Shown here piece by piece: positions 6,796 to 15,480 of a DNA stretch of 26,247 nucleotides; the first letter of the stretch is position 1, and each line of letters opens with the position of its first letter. The stretch is from positions 1 to 26,247 of the forward strand of contig CAAGLU010000429.1 in NCBI GenBank assembly GCA_900770865.1, in the 5' to 3' direction. A program made the position numbers and the translations under genes. The notes under the pieces were generated by a model. That model saw only the letters and a list, made by a program, of their open reading frames with translations, searched no databases and had not been told where the DNA came from. Source of the stretch: an uncultured Atopobiaceae bacterium. Its GTDB lineage: Bacteria > Actinomycetota > Coriobacteriia > Coriobacteriales > Atopobiaceae.

Positions 6796-8055
6796 ATGGA
6801 CATTCGTGAGGAGATGACCAGGCAATTTGGCGCTGAGAAGACCGGTGGCCACGGAGGCCTCGAGATTCTCAAGCACATTGGCCCCGGCCTGCTGGTGACG
6901 GTAGGCTTCATCGATCCGGGAAACTGGGCCTCAAATATGGCGGCGGGCTCGCAGTTTGGCTACGGGCTGTTGTGGGTGGTGACGCTTTCGACCCTGATGC
7001 TCATCCTGCTGCAGCACAACGCCGCCCACCTGGGTATTGCTACCGGCGAATGTCTTGCCGAGGCAACGCATAAGCACTTCCCGCGCTGGCTGGGCACCGC
7101 CATTCTCGCCACCGCGTACGCGGCCACCGTCGCCACCGCGATGGCCGAGGTCCTTGGCGGCGCCATCGCGCTCCAAATGCTCTTTGGACTGCCCGTCCGT
7201 GTGGGCAGCGTCATTGTGGGCGCCTTCTCGGTAGCCATGCTGGCCACCAACTCATACAAGCGCATCGAGCGCTGGATCATCGCGTTTGTCTCGCTCATCG
7301 GCCTGGCCTTCCTTGCCGAGCTTGCGCTGGTGAACGTTGACTGGCCGCAGGCCGCGGTCTCGTGGGTCACGCCGAGCTTCCCCGCCGGCTCCGCAGCCAT
7401 CGTGATGAGCGTGCTGGGTGCCGTGGTCATGCCGCACAACCTGTTCCTGCACTCCGAGGTCATCCAGAGCGTCCACTACGAGCAGCAGGGCGAGAAGGTC
7501 ATCCGCGAACGCCTGCGCTACGAGCTCTTCGACACCCTGTTCTCGATGGGCGTTGGCTGGGCGATAAACTCCGCCATGGTGATTCTGGCGGCCACGACGT
7601 TCTTCACGCGCGGCGTGGTGGTAGATGACCTCGCGACTGCGGCAGCGACGCTCTCCCCCATTCTGGGCTCGGCGGCAACGGTCATCTTTGCCGTGGCGCT
7701 GCTGCTGGCAGGTCTGTCATCCTCTGTTACCGCAGGCATGGCGGCGGGCACCATCAGCGCGGGCATGTTTGGCGAGGAGTACGACATCCACGACCGCCAC
7801 TCCTCCGTGGGCGTGGCGCTGTGCATGGGCGTGGCGACCCTGGCCTGTCTGCTGGTTCGCGACACGTTCCAGGGGCTGGTGCTCTCGCAGGCGCTGCTCT
7901 CGCTGCAGCTCCCCATCACCATCTTCACGCAGATTCGCCTGACCAGCTCCAAGCGCGTGATGGGACGTTACGCCAACTCGCGGCTCACGAACGCGCTGCT
8001 GCTCGCAACGGGTATCGTGGTGACGGCAATCAACGTGGTCTCACTCGTGGGTTAG
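6796..8055 (+). CDS. mntH: Nramp-family Mn2+/Fe2+ transporter
   Basis: Proton-coupled divalent metal importer in the cytoplasmic membrane, 419 residues with about 11 membrane segments. The metal-site motifs are intact: DPGN (Asp40 to Asn43) in segment 1 and the A-x-x-MPHN motif in segment 6 (Ala209, Met212, His214 in MPHNLFLHSE). The methionine favours Mn2+ and Fe2+ over Mg2+ or Ca2+. The ATG at 6796 is chosen because GGAGG lies five bases upstream; an in-frame ATG at 6778 lacks such a site. It is transcribed alone, towards the convergent sortase gene 69 bases away. With the CDF exporter earlier in the window it forms a plausible Mn uptake/efflux pair (inference). Confidence 0.95.
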   Translation: MDIREEMTRQFGAEKTGGHGGLEILKHIGPGLLVTVGFIDPGNWASNMAAGSQFGYGLLWVVTLSTLMLILLQHNAAHLGIATGECLAEATHKHFPRWLGTAILATAYAATVATAMAEVLGGAIALQMLFGLPVRVGSVIVGAFSVAMLATNSYKRIERWIIAFVSLIGLAFLAELALVNVDWPQAAVSWVTPSFPAGSAAIVMSVLGAVVMPHNLFLHSEVIQSVHYEQQGEKVIRERLRYELFDTLFSMGVGWAINSAMVILAATTFFTRGVVVDDLATAAATLSPILGSAATVIFAVALLLAGLSSSVTAGMAAGTISAGMFGEEYDIHDRHSSVGVALCMGVATLACLLVRDTFQGLVLSQALLSLQLPITIFTQIRLTSSKRVMGRYANSRLTNALLLATGIVVTAINVVSLVG

Positions 8056-8124
8056 GGGCCACCGTGGATGCCGTCGCGGATTCCGTCGCGTTCGCTGGCG
8101 GCGCATGATGGGCCCGAGGAAACG

Positions 8125-8988
8125 CTACCCCCGCTGATGCTGCTTGCGCACGCGGTGCACCACCACGTCGACGGCGACGCCTGCCAGCGCAACGGCAACC
8201 ACCACAACCGCCCACTCGCGAGCCCCCCAGTGGCGCTCCGTGACGGCCGCCTGCTCGTTCGCCTCTTCCGGCACGTAGTCCGTTCGCTCGCAGTGCACAA
8301 GCAGGCGGTGGTCGTTCACGCCGTACGGCGTGCAGGTGACAAGCGTGAGCAGGTCCTCCCCCGGCGCGATCGCCAGTGACGAGGTCTCGTCCGGCCAGAC
8401 CACCTCGGAGGAGGCCACACGGTAGGCGTAAACATCGCCCATGGTGTGAAGCAGCACCAGGTCACCGGGCTCAAGTTGCCGGATGTCGTCGAACATGCGG
8501 AGGTTTCGCATGCCGGAGTGCGCGGTAATCACGCAGTGGGTCGACTCCCCGCCCACGGGAAGGCTCGTCCCCTCAAGATGCCCAACGCCAGCCATGAGCG
8601 CAGCATCACCCGTGCCATGGTAGATTGGCATGCTCACGTCGATGGAGGGAATCTCGACCCAGCTCATCATGGGGTCGCGGTCATAGGTCAGCTGGTCGTT
8701 GTAATCAACGATCTGCGAGGAGTCCATGTCCGGTTCCTCGCCGGCAAGCACCTGGTTGTACGCGTTGGCCTGGTCGAGATACCACTGCTTCTCGTCGGCC
8801 GGCATCGAGTCGACGCGCGCCGACACCTCGGAGATGGTCGCGCCCACACCGTACTCCTCGAGCATGTCGACCACCCACGGCCACACCATGAGACCCACGC
8901 CGACAAGAATCAGCAGCAGCGTGATGAGGCGATCTGCCCATCGCGGCAGCCGCCGATGCTTCCCGTTGTGCTTGGCATGCGAGCCCAC
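8125..8988 (-). CDS. srtC: Class C pilus-assembly sortase
   Basis: A membrane transpeptidase that joins pilin subunits into a covalent polymer. The 287-residue protein has an N-terminal membrane anchor (about 20-40), the sortase barrel and a C-terminal membrane segment (about 258-278); two anchors are typical of class C. Catalytic residues are His157 (TAHSGM), Cys219 (TLVTCTPYG) and Arg228 (NDHRLL). The class C lid motif is present as DPM (105-107) instead of the common DPW or DPF. The GTG at 8988 is preferred because AAGGAGG lies five bases upstream; earlier in-frame GTGs fall within or ahead of that site. It is the last gene of the pilus operon, 80 bases after the backbone pilin, and the only sortase in the window. 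Confidence 0.93.
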   Translation of the reverse strand: MGSHAKHNGKHRRLPRWADRLITLLLILVGVGLMVWPWVVDMLEEYGVGATISEVSARVDSMPADEKQWYLDQANAYNQVLAGEEPDMDSSQIVDYNDQLTYDRDPMMSWVEIPSIDVSMPIYHGTGDAALMAGVGHLEGTSLPVGGESTHCVITAHSGMRNLRMFDDIRQLEPGDLVLLHTMGDVYAYRVASSEVVWPDETSSLAIAPGEDLLTLVTCTPYGVNDHRLLVHCERTDYVPEEANEQAAVTERHWGAREWAVVVVAVALAGVAVDVVVHRVRKQHQRG

Positions 8989-9007
8989 GCGCACCTCCTT
9001 ACCAGAT

Positions 9008-9030
9008 GGGCCCCGCACGCGGCGGGGCCC
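9008..9030. terminator. Hairpin between the backbone pilin and sortase genes
   Basis: Nine-base perfect arms GGGCCCCGC (9008-9016) and GCGGGGCCC (9022-9030) with a 5-base loop, no T-run, lying 20 bases before the sortase start. It probably lowers read-through so that less sortase than pilin is made, or protects the pilin mRNA 3' end (inference). Confidence 0.5.
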
Positions 9031-9068
9031 ACGACTACACCACTCTGGTTCCCGTTGAGAAACCCCTG

Positions 9069-10733
9069 CTACTCCGCGCTATCCTCGGCGTTCTCGCGGG
9101 AGCGGACGAGATGCGTGATGCCCAGGGCGAGAACGACGCCACCGGCAATCCAGGTGACGGTCACGCCAGCCTGGCCGGTGAGGGGCAGACTCATGCCCGC
9201 CTTGTCCTTGACGGTAACGGTAACCAAACCGGCGGTATCAGTACTCGCGTCTGCGGCGGTGGAGTTAGAGGAGCTTGCTTCCACCTTGGTAAGCGCGCCG
9301 GTGGTGTTGTACGTCGCCCTAATCTCAAAGTCGAAGCCCGCCACCGTATTGTAGCCGCTCGGTGCCTGGGTCTCGACTACGTGGTACTTGCCCACGTCGA
9401 GGCCCGAAACAGAAATAGAGCCGTCATCGCCCGTCGTGAACTCGTAGGCCGTATCGCCAAGCGTGCCGTCGGCCTGCACGTACTTGGTGCTAGCACCCTC
9501 ATCGGGGTTGGTCGCCTGGATGATGAACTTGGCGCCCGCAAGCGTCTTCGACTGCTGTGAGCTGTCGACCTTGACCAGGTTGAGCCTGAAGGTGTAGTCG
9601 CGCACGCTCGACGGCGTGGAATCGCCCCTGCTGTCGGTGCCCGGGTTGTTGGAATAGGTGAGCTTGACGCTGTTGTCGTTGTAGCCGCTCGCCACCACGG
9701 CGCTGGAGTTGAGCGCGGCGTTGTAGGTCACATACACCTTGGTGGTGCCGTTCACCGGAATCGCCGTACCAGAGGCATCCCTGAGGCTCTTCAGGTCGGT
9801 GAACTCAACCCCCAGCACGCTCGTGCCATCGGTGTTGATCGCGAGCGTGGTCGTGTAGTTCGTGTAGCTGGCATCCGTCGTCGTGACCGTCGTCGGAACC
9901 GTGTAGCTCGTGCCGTTCGTCTCCACCGTGACTGCAACGGTCGAGCTATCGGCGGTAAGGCCAGCGGAGAGGGTGTCGGTGAACTTGTAGTAATAAGTTG
10001 TGTAGCTGGGGATGGCGTCGGCAACCGTGCCGGTCAGACGGTATTCGAGGTCCTGGCCCACCTGGGAGTCGGCGACATTGGACCAATCAGCACCCGTCGC
10101 ATCGTTCTTCACCTGCTTGGTCACCGTGGGAAGGGTGGTCTTGGGCGAGACGGTAAGGGCACTGCCACCCACCACCGCGTAGATGGGCGCGGAACCGACC
10201 TGGTTGGTGCCGCCGTCAGTGGAGGTCGAGTTTGTCAGGAAGACCCAGTAGCCGGCAGAGAGGGTTTGCGCTTCACCAATCTTCAACGTCGTCGAAGTGA
10301 GACTCGTATCAGCGCGCAGGGCGTTGGCGATGTTGGAGTAGAGCTTGTTGCTCTCGATGATCGTGCTCGTGCCGGAAGAGCCTTCGGCCGGCAGGTGGGT
10401 GCTCAGGTAATCTGCCGCGTCCTGCGCCGTCGTGCCGGCGTAGGCAGAATCAAGCTTCTTGATCTGCTCTACGACCACATTTTTAACCTCGTCGTTCGCC
10501 CAGTCTATGTTCGAGGCGGTCTTGGACGTCCCGTTGTCCACCACGTCCGCCTTGAAGATCTGGTAGCCAAGCGTGGTCGTGGCATCGGAGGTGTTGTTCG
10601 CGTTCATCTGGATGGTGACGCTGCCTGTCCCGTCCGCGGCAAACGCTGCGACCGGTGCCGCAACCGGGCCAAACGCCATCGTGAGCGCCAGGCCTGCCGT
10701 TGCAGCCATGCGTGCGATGTTGTGCTTTCTCAT
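9069..10733 (-). CDS. LPXTG-anchored major pilin (backbone subunit), SpaA/FimA type
   Basis: A 554-residue secreted pilin. It has a signal peptide (1-32, ending PVAAFA), an N-terminal pilin domain, the probable pilin lysine Lys198 in TVSPKTT used for intersubunit cross-linking, a middle beta-rich domain, a C-terminal Cna-B-like domain with the E-box YHVVETQAPSGY (450-461, Glu454), the sorting signal LPLTG (516-520), a membrane segment and a charged tail. The presence of both pilin motif and E-box marks it as the polymerising shaft. The ATG at 10733 begins a proper signal peptide and has GAGGAAGAAA upstream; an earlier in-frame ATG (10775) would add a non-signal extension. It lies 88 bases after the ancillary pilin gene and shares an N-terminal fold with it (AGTTAQDAADYL against SGTTAQDAADWL). 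Confidence 0.9.
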   Translation of the reverse strand: MRKHNIARMAATAGLALTMAFGPVAAPVAAFAADGTGSVTIQMNANNTSDATTTLGYQIFKADVVDNGTSKTASNIDWANDEVKNVVVEQIKKLDSAYAGTTAQDAADYLSTHLPAEGSSGTSTIIESNKLYSNIANALRADTSLTSTTLKIGEAQTLSAGYWVFLTNSTSTDGGTNQVGSAPIYAVVGGSALTVSPKTTLPTVTKQVKNDATGADWSNVADSQVGQDLEYRLTGTVADAIPSYTTYYYKFTDTLSAGLTADSSTVAVTVETNGTSYTVPTTVTTTDASYTNYTTTLAINTDGTSVLGVEFTDLKSLRDASGTAIPVNGTTKVYVTYNAALNSSAVVASGYNDNSVKLTYSNNPGTDSRGDSTPSSVRDYTFRLNLVKVDSSQQSKTLAGAKFIIQATNPDEGASTKYVQADGTLGDTAYEFTTGDDGSISVSGLDVGKYHVVETQAPSGYNTVAGFDFEIRATYNTTGALTKVEASSSNSTAADASTDTAGLVTVTVKDKAGMSLPLTGQAGVTVTWIAGGVVLALGITHLVRSRENAEDSAE

Positions 10734-10821
10734 TTTCTTCCTCTCTCTAACCTGCGGGACATTCGCCCGGGTCACATAAACCTTTTTCGTCTCCCTCTAC
10801 GATTCGCAGTGGCTTCCGGCG

Positions 10822-12495
10822 TCAGGGCCGGCGCTTTGGGTCTCCCTTCCCTCGCCGGATTGCAAACACGACCAATGCCACGCCGGCCACCGCAAGGCAG
10901 ATGGCAGGCAGGTACGACGTCGGGTCGCCGGTAAACGGGAAGGAGCCACCGAGCGTCTGCAGGATGTCATTGCCCTTGCCCGGAACGGTCGCGGCGCCGT
11001 TGAGCACCGAGACAGTGGCCTCACCCGAGCCGGTGTCAAAGCTGTCGGCCCTCAAGGGGGACTCGGCGGTTAGGGGCCCGCCCGTAACCGAGCGCAGGAT
11101 CTTGGGATCGAGCCCCACGGCCAGCGTGATGGTACACATGCCCGAGAAGGGCTCATAGCCCTCGGGTGCCTGGGCCTCCTCGACCGTGAAGGTACCGGAG
11201 TCGACGCCAGCAACCGCGATGGCCCCGCTCTGGTCCGTGGTCACGGTGGCGTCATCGGTGGTCCAGGTGCCGTCCTGCGTAAGGTGACGGCCGCGGTCGT
11301 CGGTTACGCGCAGCACCGCGCCTGCCAGGGCAGCCTCACTTGTGGCATCACGCTTGACCAGGTTGAGGTCCCACGTGTAGGCGATGGCCTCGTCCCGCTG
11401 CGTCTCGGCCTGCGTCTCCGAGTACGGCGTGCTTGGGTAGCGAAGCGTCACCGTGTTGGGGTTGCCGTGCGCAGCGCCGCGCTCCGCGTCCTGGACAAGC
11501 GGCGCATCGTAGACCATGCAGACCTCGAGGCCCTGATCGGCATAGACACCGTGCCTGGAGGCGGAGGCGATAAGGTCGGTCACGGTGACTTCAAAGGTTG
11601 AGCCATTCTCGCCCGCAGCGTAGGCGGTTGCGTGTTCCTTCTCGTCCAGCTCCGCCCACCCGTCGCCGGGCTCAGTCCCCTGCGCCCACGTCGAGGCGCC
11701 CGCCGGAGCAATGTACACGTGCACGCCGCTGGGCTGCTCAAGGCCGGCGGACAGCTCGTCGTGAAAGGCGACCGAATAGGTCTTGTAGGCGGAGTTGGGC
11801 GAGAGGTTCACGGGCACGGTGGCAGAAAGGCGCCAGTCAAGCTCGTCTCCCACGGTTGCGTCGGCCTGCTTCTGCCAGCTGTTGGACGAGTCCTCGAGCA
11901 CGTGCTTCTCGACCGTGGGAACCGAGGTCTTGGTGGTCGCGGTGACGTCCGCGCCGCCCACGGCAACGAGGATCGCCGCGGTACCGGACTGGCCCGTGCC
12001 CGCGGAGTTGCCATTGGCGGTGAGAAGCCAGTAGCCCGCCGGGAGCGTAGCCTGCACGTCTGCGGTAACGCTCGTCGTGGGCGTGGCGTCCGCAAGCGCA
12101 CGCGCAATGGCCGCGGGCACGGAGGAGGCCGCTGGCGCGGAGGCGGAGTCGCTCTCGACGTTCTCGTTCAGCCAGTCGGCGGCATCCTGCGCGGTGGTGC
12201 CGCTGTAGGAGGGGTCAACGGACTTGATGGCGGAGGTGACGGCCTTCTCGGCGGCATTGCTCGCCCACGAGACGTTGGCAAGGATCTTGTGGCCGCTCAT
12301 GGCGTCGGTCACGTCTGCCGAGAAGAGCTGGTAGGCGTCAAGCGCGGTGGACGCGCCATCGGTTGCGGTGACAGTGAGATGCCCGGTCTGCTCGGCAAGA
12401 GCGCGGACGGGCGCGCAGAGGGCGAGCACTGCCACGGCGAGGCAGCCGACAAGGCAGGCAGCAATGGTGCGCGAGAGAGACTTAGTCACGGCCAT
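10822..12495 (-). CDS. Ancillary pilin with FPFTG sorting signal
   Basis: A 557-residue paralogue of the backbone pilin. It has a signal peptide (about 1-35, ending VRALA), a pilin-like N-terminal domain with the shared SGTTAQDAADWL segment, a degenerate pilin motif in which the Pro before the Lys is lost (TATTKTSVPT, Lys189), an E-box FTVEEAQAPEGY (436-447), and the sorting motif FPFTG (519-523) followed by a membrane segment and basic tail. It is probably a minor or basal subunit (inference). The ATG at 12495 overlaps the tip adhesin gene by 14 bases; a GTG at 12489 in the same frame is an alternative start with better spacing from GGGAGG. Either way it is translationally coupled to the adhesin. 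Confidence 0.85.
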   Translation of the reverse strand: MAVTKSLSRTIAACLVGCLAVAVLALCAPVRALAEQTGHLTVTATDGASTALDAYQLFSADVTDAMSGHKILANVSWASNAAEKAVTSAIKSVDPSYSGTTAQDAADWLNENVESDSASAPAASSVPAAIARALADATPTTSVTADVQATLPAGYWLLTANGNSAGTGQSGTAAILVAVGGADVTATTKTSVPTVEKHVLEDSSNSWQKQADATVGDELDWRLSATVPVNLSPNSAYKTYSVAFHDELSAGLEQPSGVHVYIAPAGASTWAQGTEPGDGWAELDEKEHATAYAAGENGSTFEVTVTDLIASASRHGVYADQGLEVCMVYDAPLVQDAERGAAHGNPNTVTLRYPSTPYSETQAETQRDEAIAYTWDLNLVKRDATSEAALAGAVLRVTDDRGRHLTQDGTWTTDDATVTTDQSGAIAVAGVDSGTFTVEEAQAPEGYEPFSGMCTITLAVGLDPKILRSVTGGPLTAESPLRADSFDTGSGEATVSVLNGAATVPGKGNDILQTLGGSFPFTGDPTSYLPAICLAVAGVALVVFAIRRGKGDPKRRP

Positions 12496-15298
12496 CGCCT
12501 CCCTTCCCCGCCGCGTGGCGACGGGCGTGCATCCAGGCGGCCGCCGCAGCAAGCGCGCCAAGGCCGACGGCGTAGGTCACGCCAAAGCCCGCGCCTCCGG
12601 AAAGCGGCAGCGTCGTCATGCCGCGCGTGTTGGTGAAGCTCGCCTGGGCCGTTACGTCCTTAGAGATGGTGCCCGTGGCGTTTTCGGACGTGGTGGTGTA
12701 CTTGTCGTTTGACTCCTCGATCACCTCGTATGTGGCACCGGCTGGCAGTGCCGTGGCGGTCTTGGTCTGGCCATCCGTGAGCGTGAAGGTGGCCTGCCCG
12801 TTTGAGAACTCCATGTCGCCGTAGGTGCCGGTGAGGGTGGCGCCCGAGCCGCCGAGCTTTACCGTGAAGGTGAATGCCTGGGTGGAGCCCACCTCGCCCT
12901 TTACGTGCTTGGTCACAGAGAGGGAGCCTTCCTGGACGGCGTTGGTCACGGCGACTGCGGCGTCGGCAGAAAGCGTTGCCGTGGGAGCCATCGCGTTGCC
13001 GTCGTAGGTTGCGTCGTAGAGCAGCGCGTCTGCCGCGGTGCTCGCGGCCTCCTCGACCGTGTACGTGGTGCCCGATGGGATGCCAGCAATCGTCACCTGC
13101 TGGCCGTGGGAGAGCTCGACGGTGCCCGTGCCGTTGGCATCGAGCGTAATCGTGCCGTTGGCCGGAGCCGTGACGCCATCGACGCCGGAGACCGTGCCAC
13201 CCGTGTAGGCATAGGTGCCCGTGAGCGGGTTGCCGGAGGCGTCCTTCAAGGTGACGTGCATGGCGAACTGCTGAGAAGTGCTCGCGGCCTGGCCGGAGAC
13301 AGTCTTGCTCAGCGTGAGCTTGTAGAGGCGCGTGTTGGTGAAGGCGGCGGTGGCGGCGGTGCCGTCGGTGGGCACCGTGCCTGCAAGCTCGCTGGCCGAC
13401 GCGGCGTAGTCGCTGTTCGAGGCCTCGGTGACCGTGTAGATCGTGCCGCCTGGCAGGTACTTGGCCGTGGCGCTCTGGCCGCCCTTCAGCGTGACCGTGG
13501 CCACGCCGTTGGTGAAGCTCATGTCGCCGTAGGTGCCGTTGATGGTTGTGTCACTCAGCGTGACCGTGAAGGTGAAGCTAGTCTGGGAGTTAGTCTCGCC
13601 AGTGACGGTCTTGGACACGGTGAGCTGCCCGTCTGCTGGCGGGGTAATCGCAGCCGACGCGTTGAGGGTCTTCGTGTGGATGACGGCGCCAATCATGTGC
13701 TGGTAGTACTTAGTGAGCGTTGAAGTGGTGATGGTGCCGTCGTCATCTTTGTTTTTTACGGTAACCGTAACGGTGTACTCGCTCCCATCGGCCTTCTTGA
13801 CGGGCGAGTACTGGCGAACCTCTTCCAACCAGGGAACGGTATCCGTAGCCGAAACGGTGACATCCGCAGTGGGCCTCTCTGAGCTCACGAGGTAGAAGGA
13901 CTGCCCTGCCGTCACCGTTGAGACGCCAACACCGGTAGCGGTATTTACATACACGCCACTATCCGAAACGGAGAGGGCATATGCCCCGTGGTAGGTCCCA
14001 TTCTCCGAAATGCTCAAGGCTCCCGTGCGCCACGTACGGGTTGCAGCGTCATATGTGAACTGCATAGAGCCCGTAATCGATATGCCGGTTGGCTCGGACT
14101 CAAGCACATCGCTTGCGGAAGCGGATTCATACAGAAGCTTCGCAAGCGGCTCATTCTTTATCGCGTCCGCTGTCATGCTGTTCTCTGGGACACCGTAGTC
14201 GTGAAGGACGACCCAAATTGCGTCCTGGGTCTGGTCGTAGGCCTGGAGGCGCGTAAGCTCGAGGGACGTGCCGCTGTTCTGGCTGTCGTACTCCTTGAGA
14301 GGCGTGGTGGTGCTCTGGTTGTAGTACGCGTTGACCATGCAGAGAGCTGCAGTGTAGAAAGGCGTATTGACGAGCTGGCTATAGGTGAGGCCAGAGGGGG
14401 TTGTCTTTGCGGGCTGGCCAGACACGGGGAAGTAAGTGGCAACGTCATACAGGAACTTATTGAGCTTTGCCATCTTCTCGTCGTTGGTGTAGTCCGTCCA
14501 GACAAAGGTGGCGTCCCCAATGCTATCCGGGAAATCGCTTCTGATGTAGCTTGGCGCATCGAGGAGCTCGTTGAACTCCTCCTCTGTGATGTTGACGCTA
14601 GTGACCTCGGTGTAGTAGTTCAACCCGTTGTAGGGGTAGCCCGCGTACAGAATGGCCAGGAGCTTTGCCATGCAGGCTTCGTAGTCCGCCTCGGATGCGA
14701 ACATGTTCGGCGTAAGGTAGCCAAGAACGTAATCGGGCACTGTGGGGGCAGTTGGGACCGAGTGGGGCCACTCGTCGTCGTTGTTCATGCAGTAGAGATA
14801 GATCTTTGTGCTGGTCGTATCCCCCGGCACGCTATACACATAGTGCAGACCGTGAGTGCCGCCGTCCGACTCGTCATAGATGATCTGCACCGTATCCGCT
14901 GTTGCAGCCGCAACCGCCACTGGGTCGGATGCCTCGAGCGCCGCGAGGAGCGCTTGGGCGCCGGACTTCTCGCTGGAAGAGGTTGTAGCCGTGGGCGTGG
15001 TGACGGTTGTCTCGGTGTCTGTGGGGCTGGTGCTCGTGGCACCGGTGCCGCTTGCACCGGACTCGTTCGCGCCTGCGTCTGAGCCAGCGGCCCCGCTTGC
15101 CTCCCCCGTTGTTAGCGTGGTGCCGGCAGCGTTGGGCGCGCCCGTCTCGGTAGTTGAAGATGTTGTGCCCGACGAAGCATTGTCTGTTGCCGCGCTATCC
15201 GCGAGTGCCCCTGCAGGCAAAAGACAAAGCGCGAGCACAAGCCCCACGACCGCCATTAAGGCAAGCGCAGGTAGATAGGCACGTCTCGTGTTTCTCAT
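12482..15298 (-). CDS. Thioester-domain pilus tip adhesin, LPLSG-anchored
   Basis: A 938-residue surface protein and first gene of the pilus operon. It has a signal peptide (1-33), a Ser/Thr/Ala/Gly-rich stalk (34-115), then a probable thioester domain: Cys170 in IYLYCMNND and Gln358 in DQTQDAIW match the Cys and TQxAxW signatures of class I thioester adhesins, which bond covalently to host surfaces. A beta-rich region follows (about 400-550), then three tandem Spy0128-like modules (about 556-657, 658-790 and 791-891), each ending near an FTN segment; the first and third share GTYGDM, NGxATxTL and GGxT/AGAT segments. The sorting signal is LPLSG (897-901), then a membrane segment and basic tail. 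The ATG at 15298 has GGAG upstream at correct spacing. Tip location is inferred from architecture and operon order. Confidence 0.87.
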   Translation of the reverse strand: MRNTRRAYLPALALMAVVGLVLALCLLPAGALADSAATDNASSGTTSSTTETGAPNAAGTTLTTGEASGAAGSDAGANESGASGTGATSTSPTDTETTVTTPTATTSSSEKSGAQALLAALEASDPVAVAAATADTVQIIYDESDGGTHGLHYVYSVPGDTTSTKIYLYCMNNDDEWPHSVPTAPTVPDYVLGYLTPNMFASEADYEACMAKLLAILYAGYPYNGLNYYTEVTSVNITEEEFNELLDAPSYIRSDFPDSIGDATFVWTDYTNDEKMAKLNKFLYDVATYFPVSGQPAKTTPSGLTYSQLVNTPFYTAALCMVNAYYNQSTTTPLKEYDSQNSGTSLELTRLQAYDQTQDAIWVVLHDYGVPENSMTADAIKNEPLAKLLYESASASDVLESEPTGISITGSMQFTYDAATRTWRTGALSISENGTYHGAYALSVSDSGVYVNTATGVGVSTVTAGQSFYLVSSERPTADVTVSATDTVPWLEEVRQYSPVKKADGSEYTVTVTVKNKDDDGTITTSTLTKYYQHMIGAVIHTKTLNASAAITPPADGQLTVSKTVTGETNSQTSFTFTVTLSDTTINGTYGDMSFTNGVATVTLKGGQSATAKYLPGGTIYTVTEASNSDYAASASELAGTVPTDGTAATAAFTNTRLYKLTLSKTVSGQAASTSQQFAMHVTLKDASGNPLTGTYAYTGGTVSGVDGVTAPANGTITLDANGTGTVELSHGQQVTIAGIPSGTTYTVEEAASTAADALLYDATYDGNAMAPTATLSADAAVAVTNAVQEGSLSVTKHVKGEVGSTQAFTFTVKLGGSGATLTGTYGDMEFSNGQATFTLTDGQTKTATALPAGATYEVIEESNDKYTTTSENATGTISKDVTAQASFTNTRGMTTLPLSGGAGFGVTYAVGLGALAAAAAWMHARRHAAGKGGDGRD

Positions 15299-15430
15299 GT
15301 ACGCTCCATCAGATAGCTTTGTTACATATTTGGTAGCATTACACGTTACATCGCACTATAGGTGAAGCAACCAAACATGGCACCGACAATTCCAGCTTTT
15401 TTCGAGGTTTTGGCGCGCAAGCTTGACACG
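15299..15430 (-). promoter_or_regulatory. Upstream region of the pilus operon
   Basis: An AT-richer stretch, with a TATAGT -10-like box (minus strand, 15355-15360) but no good -35 at the normal distance. Two GTTACA hexamers (15321-15326 and 15345-15350) lie 24 bases apart and could be regulator sites. The promoter is very likely in this stretch but cannot be fixed. Confidence 0.35.
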
Positions 15431-15466
15431 AATGCGGGCGTCTCGAACCCGTGAGACGCCCGCATT
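15431..15466 (-). terminator. Perfect 14-base hairpin ending the ahpC-reductase unit
   Basis: Arms AATGCGGGCGTCTC (15431-15444) and its exact complement (15453-15466) enclose an 8-base loop, 14 bases after the reductase stop. No strong T-run follows, but stem strength and position make a terminator likely; it separates this unit from the pilus operon. Confidence 0.8.
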
Positions 15467-15480
15467 GCTCTCTCGCCTGC

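Noticed and set aside
15431..15466. Possible tRNA T-arm (GGGTTCGAGAC on the minus strand)
   Set aside because: The flanking 14-base arms form a single hairpin, and no acceptor, D or anticodon arm fits.
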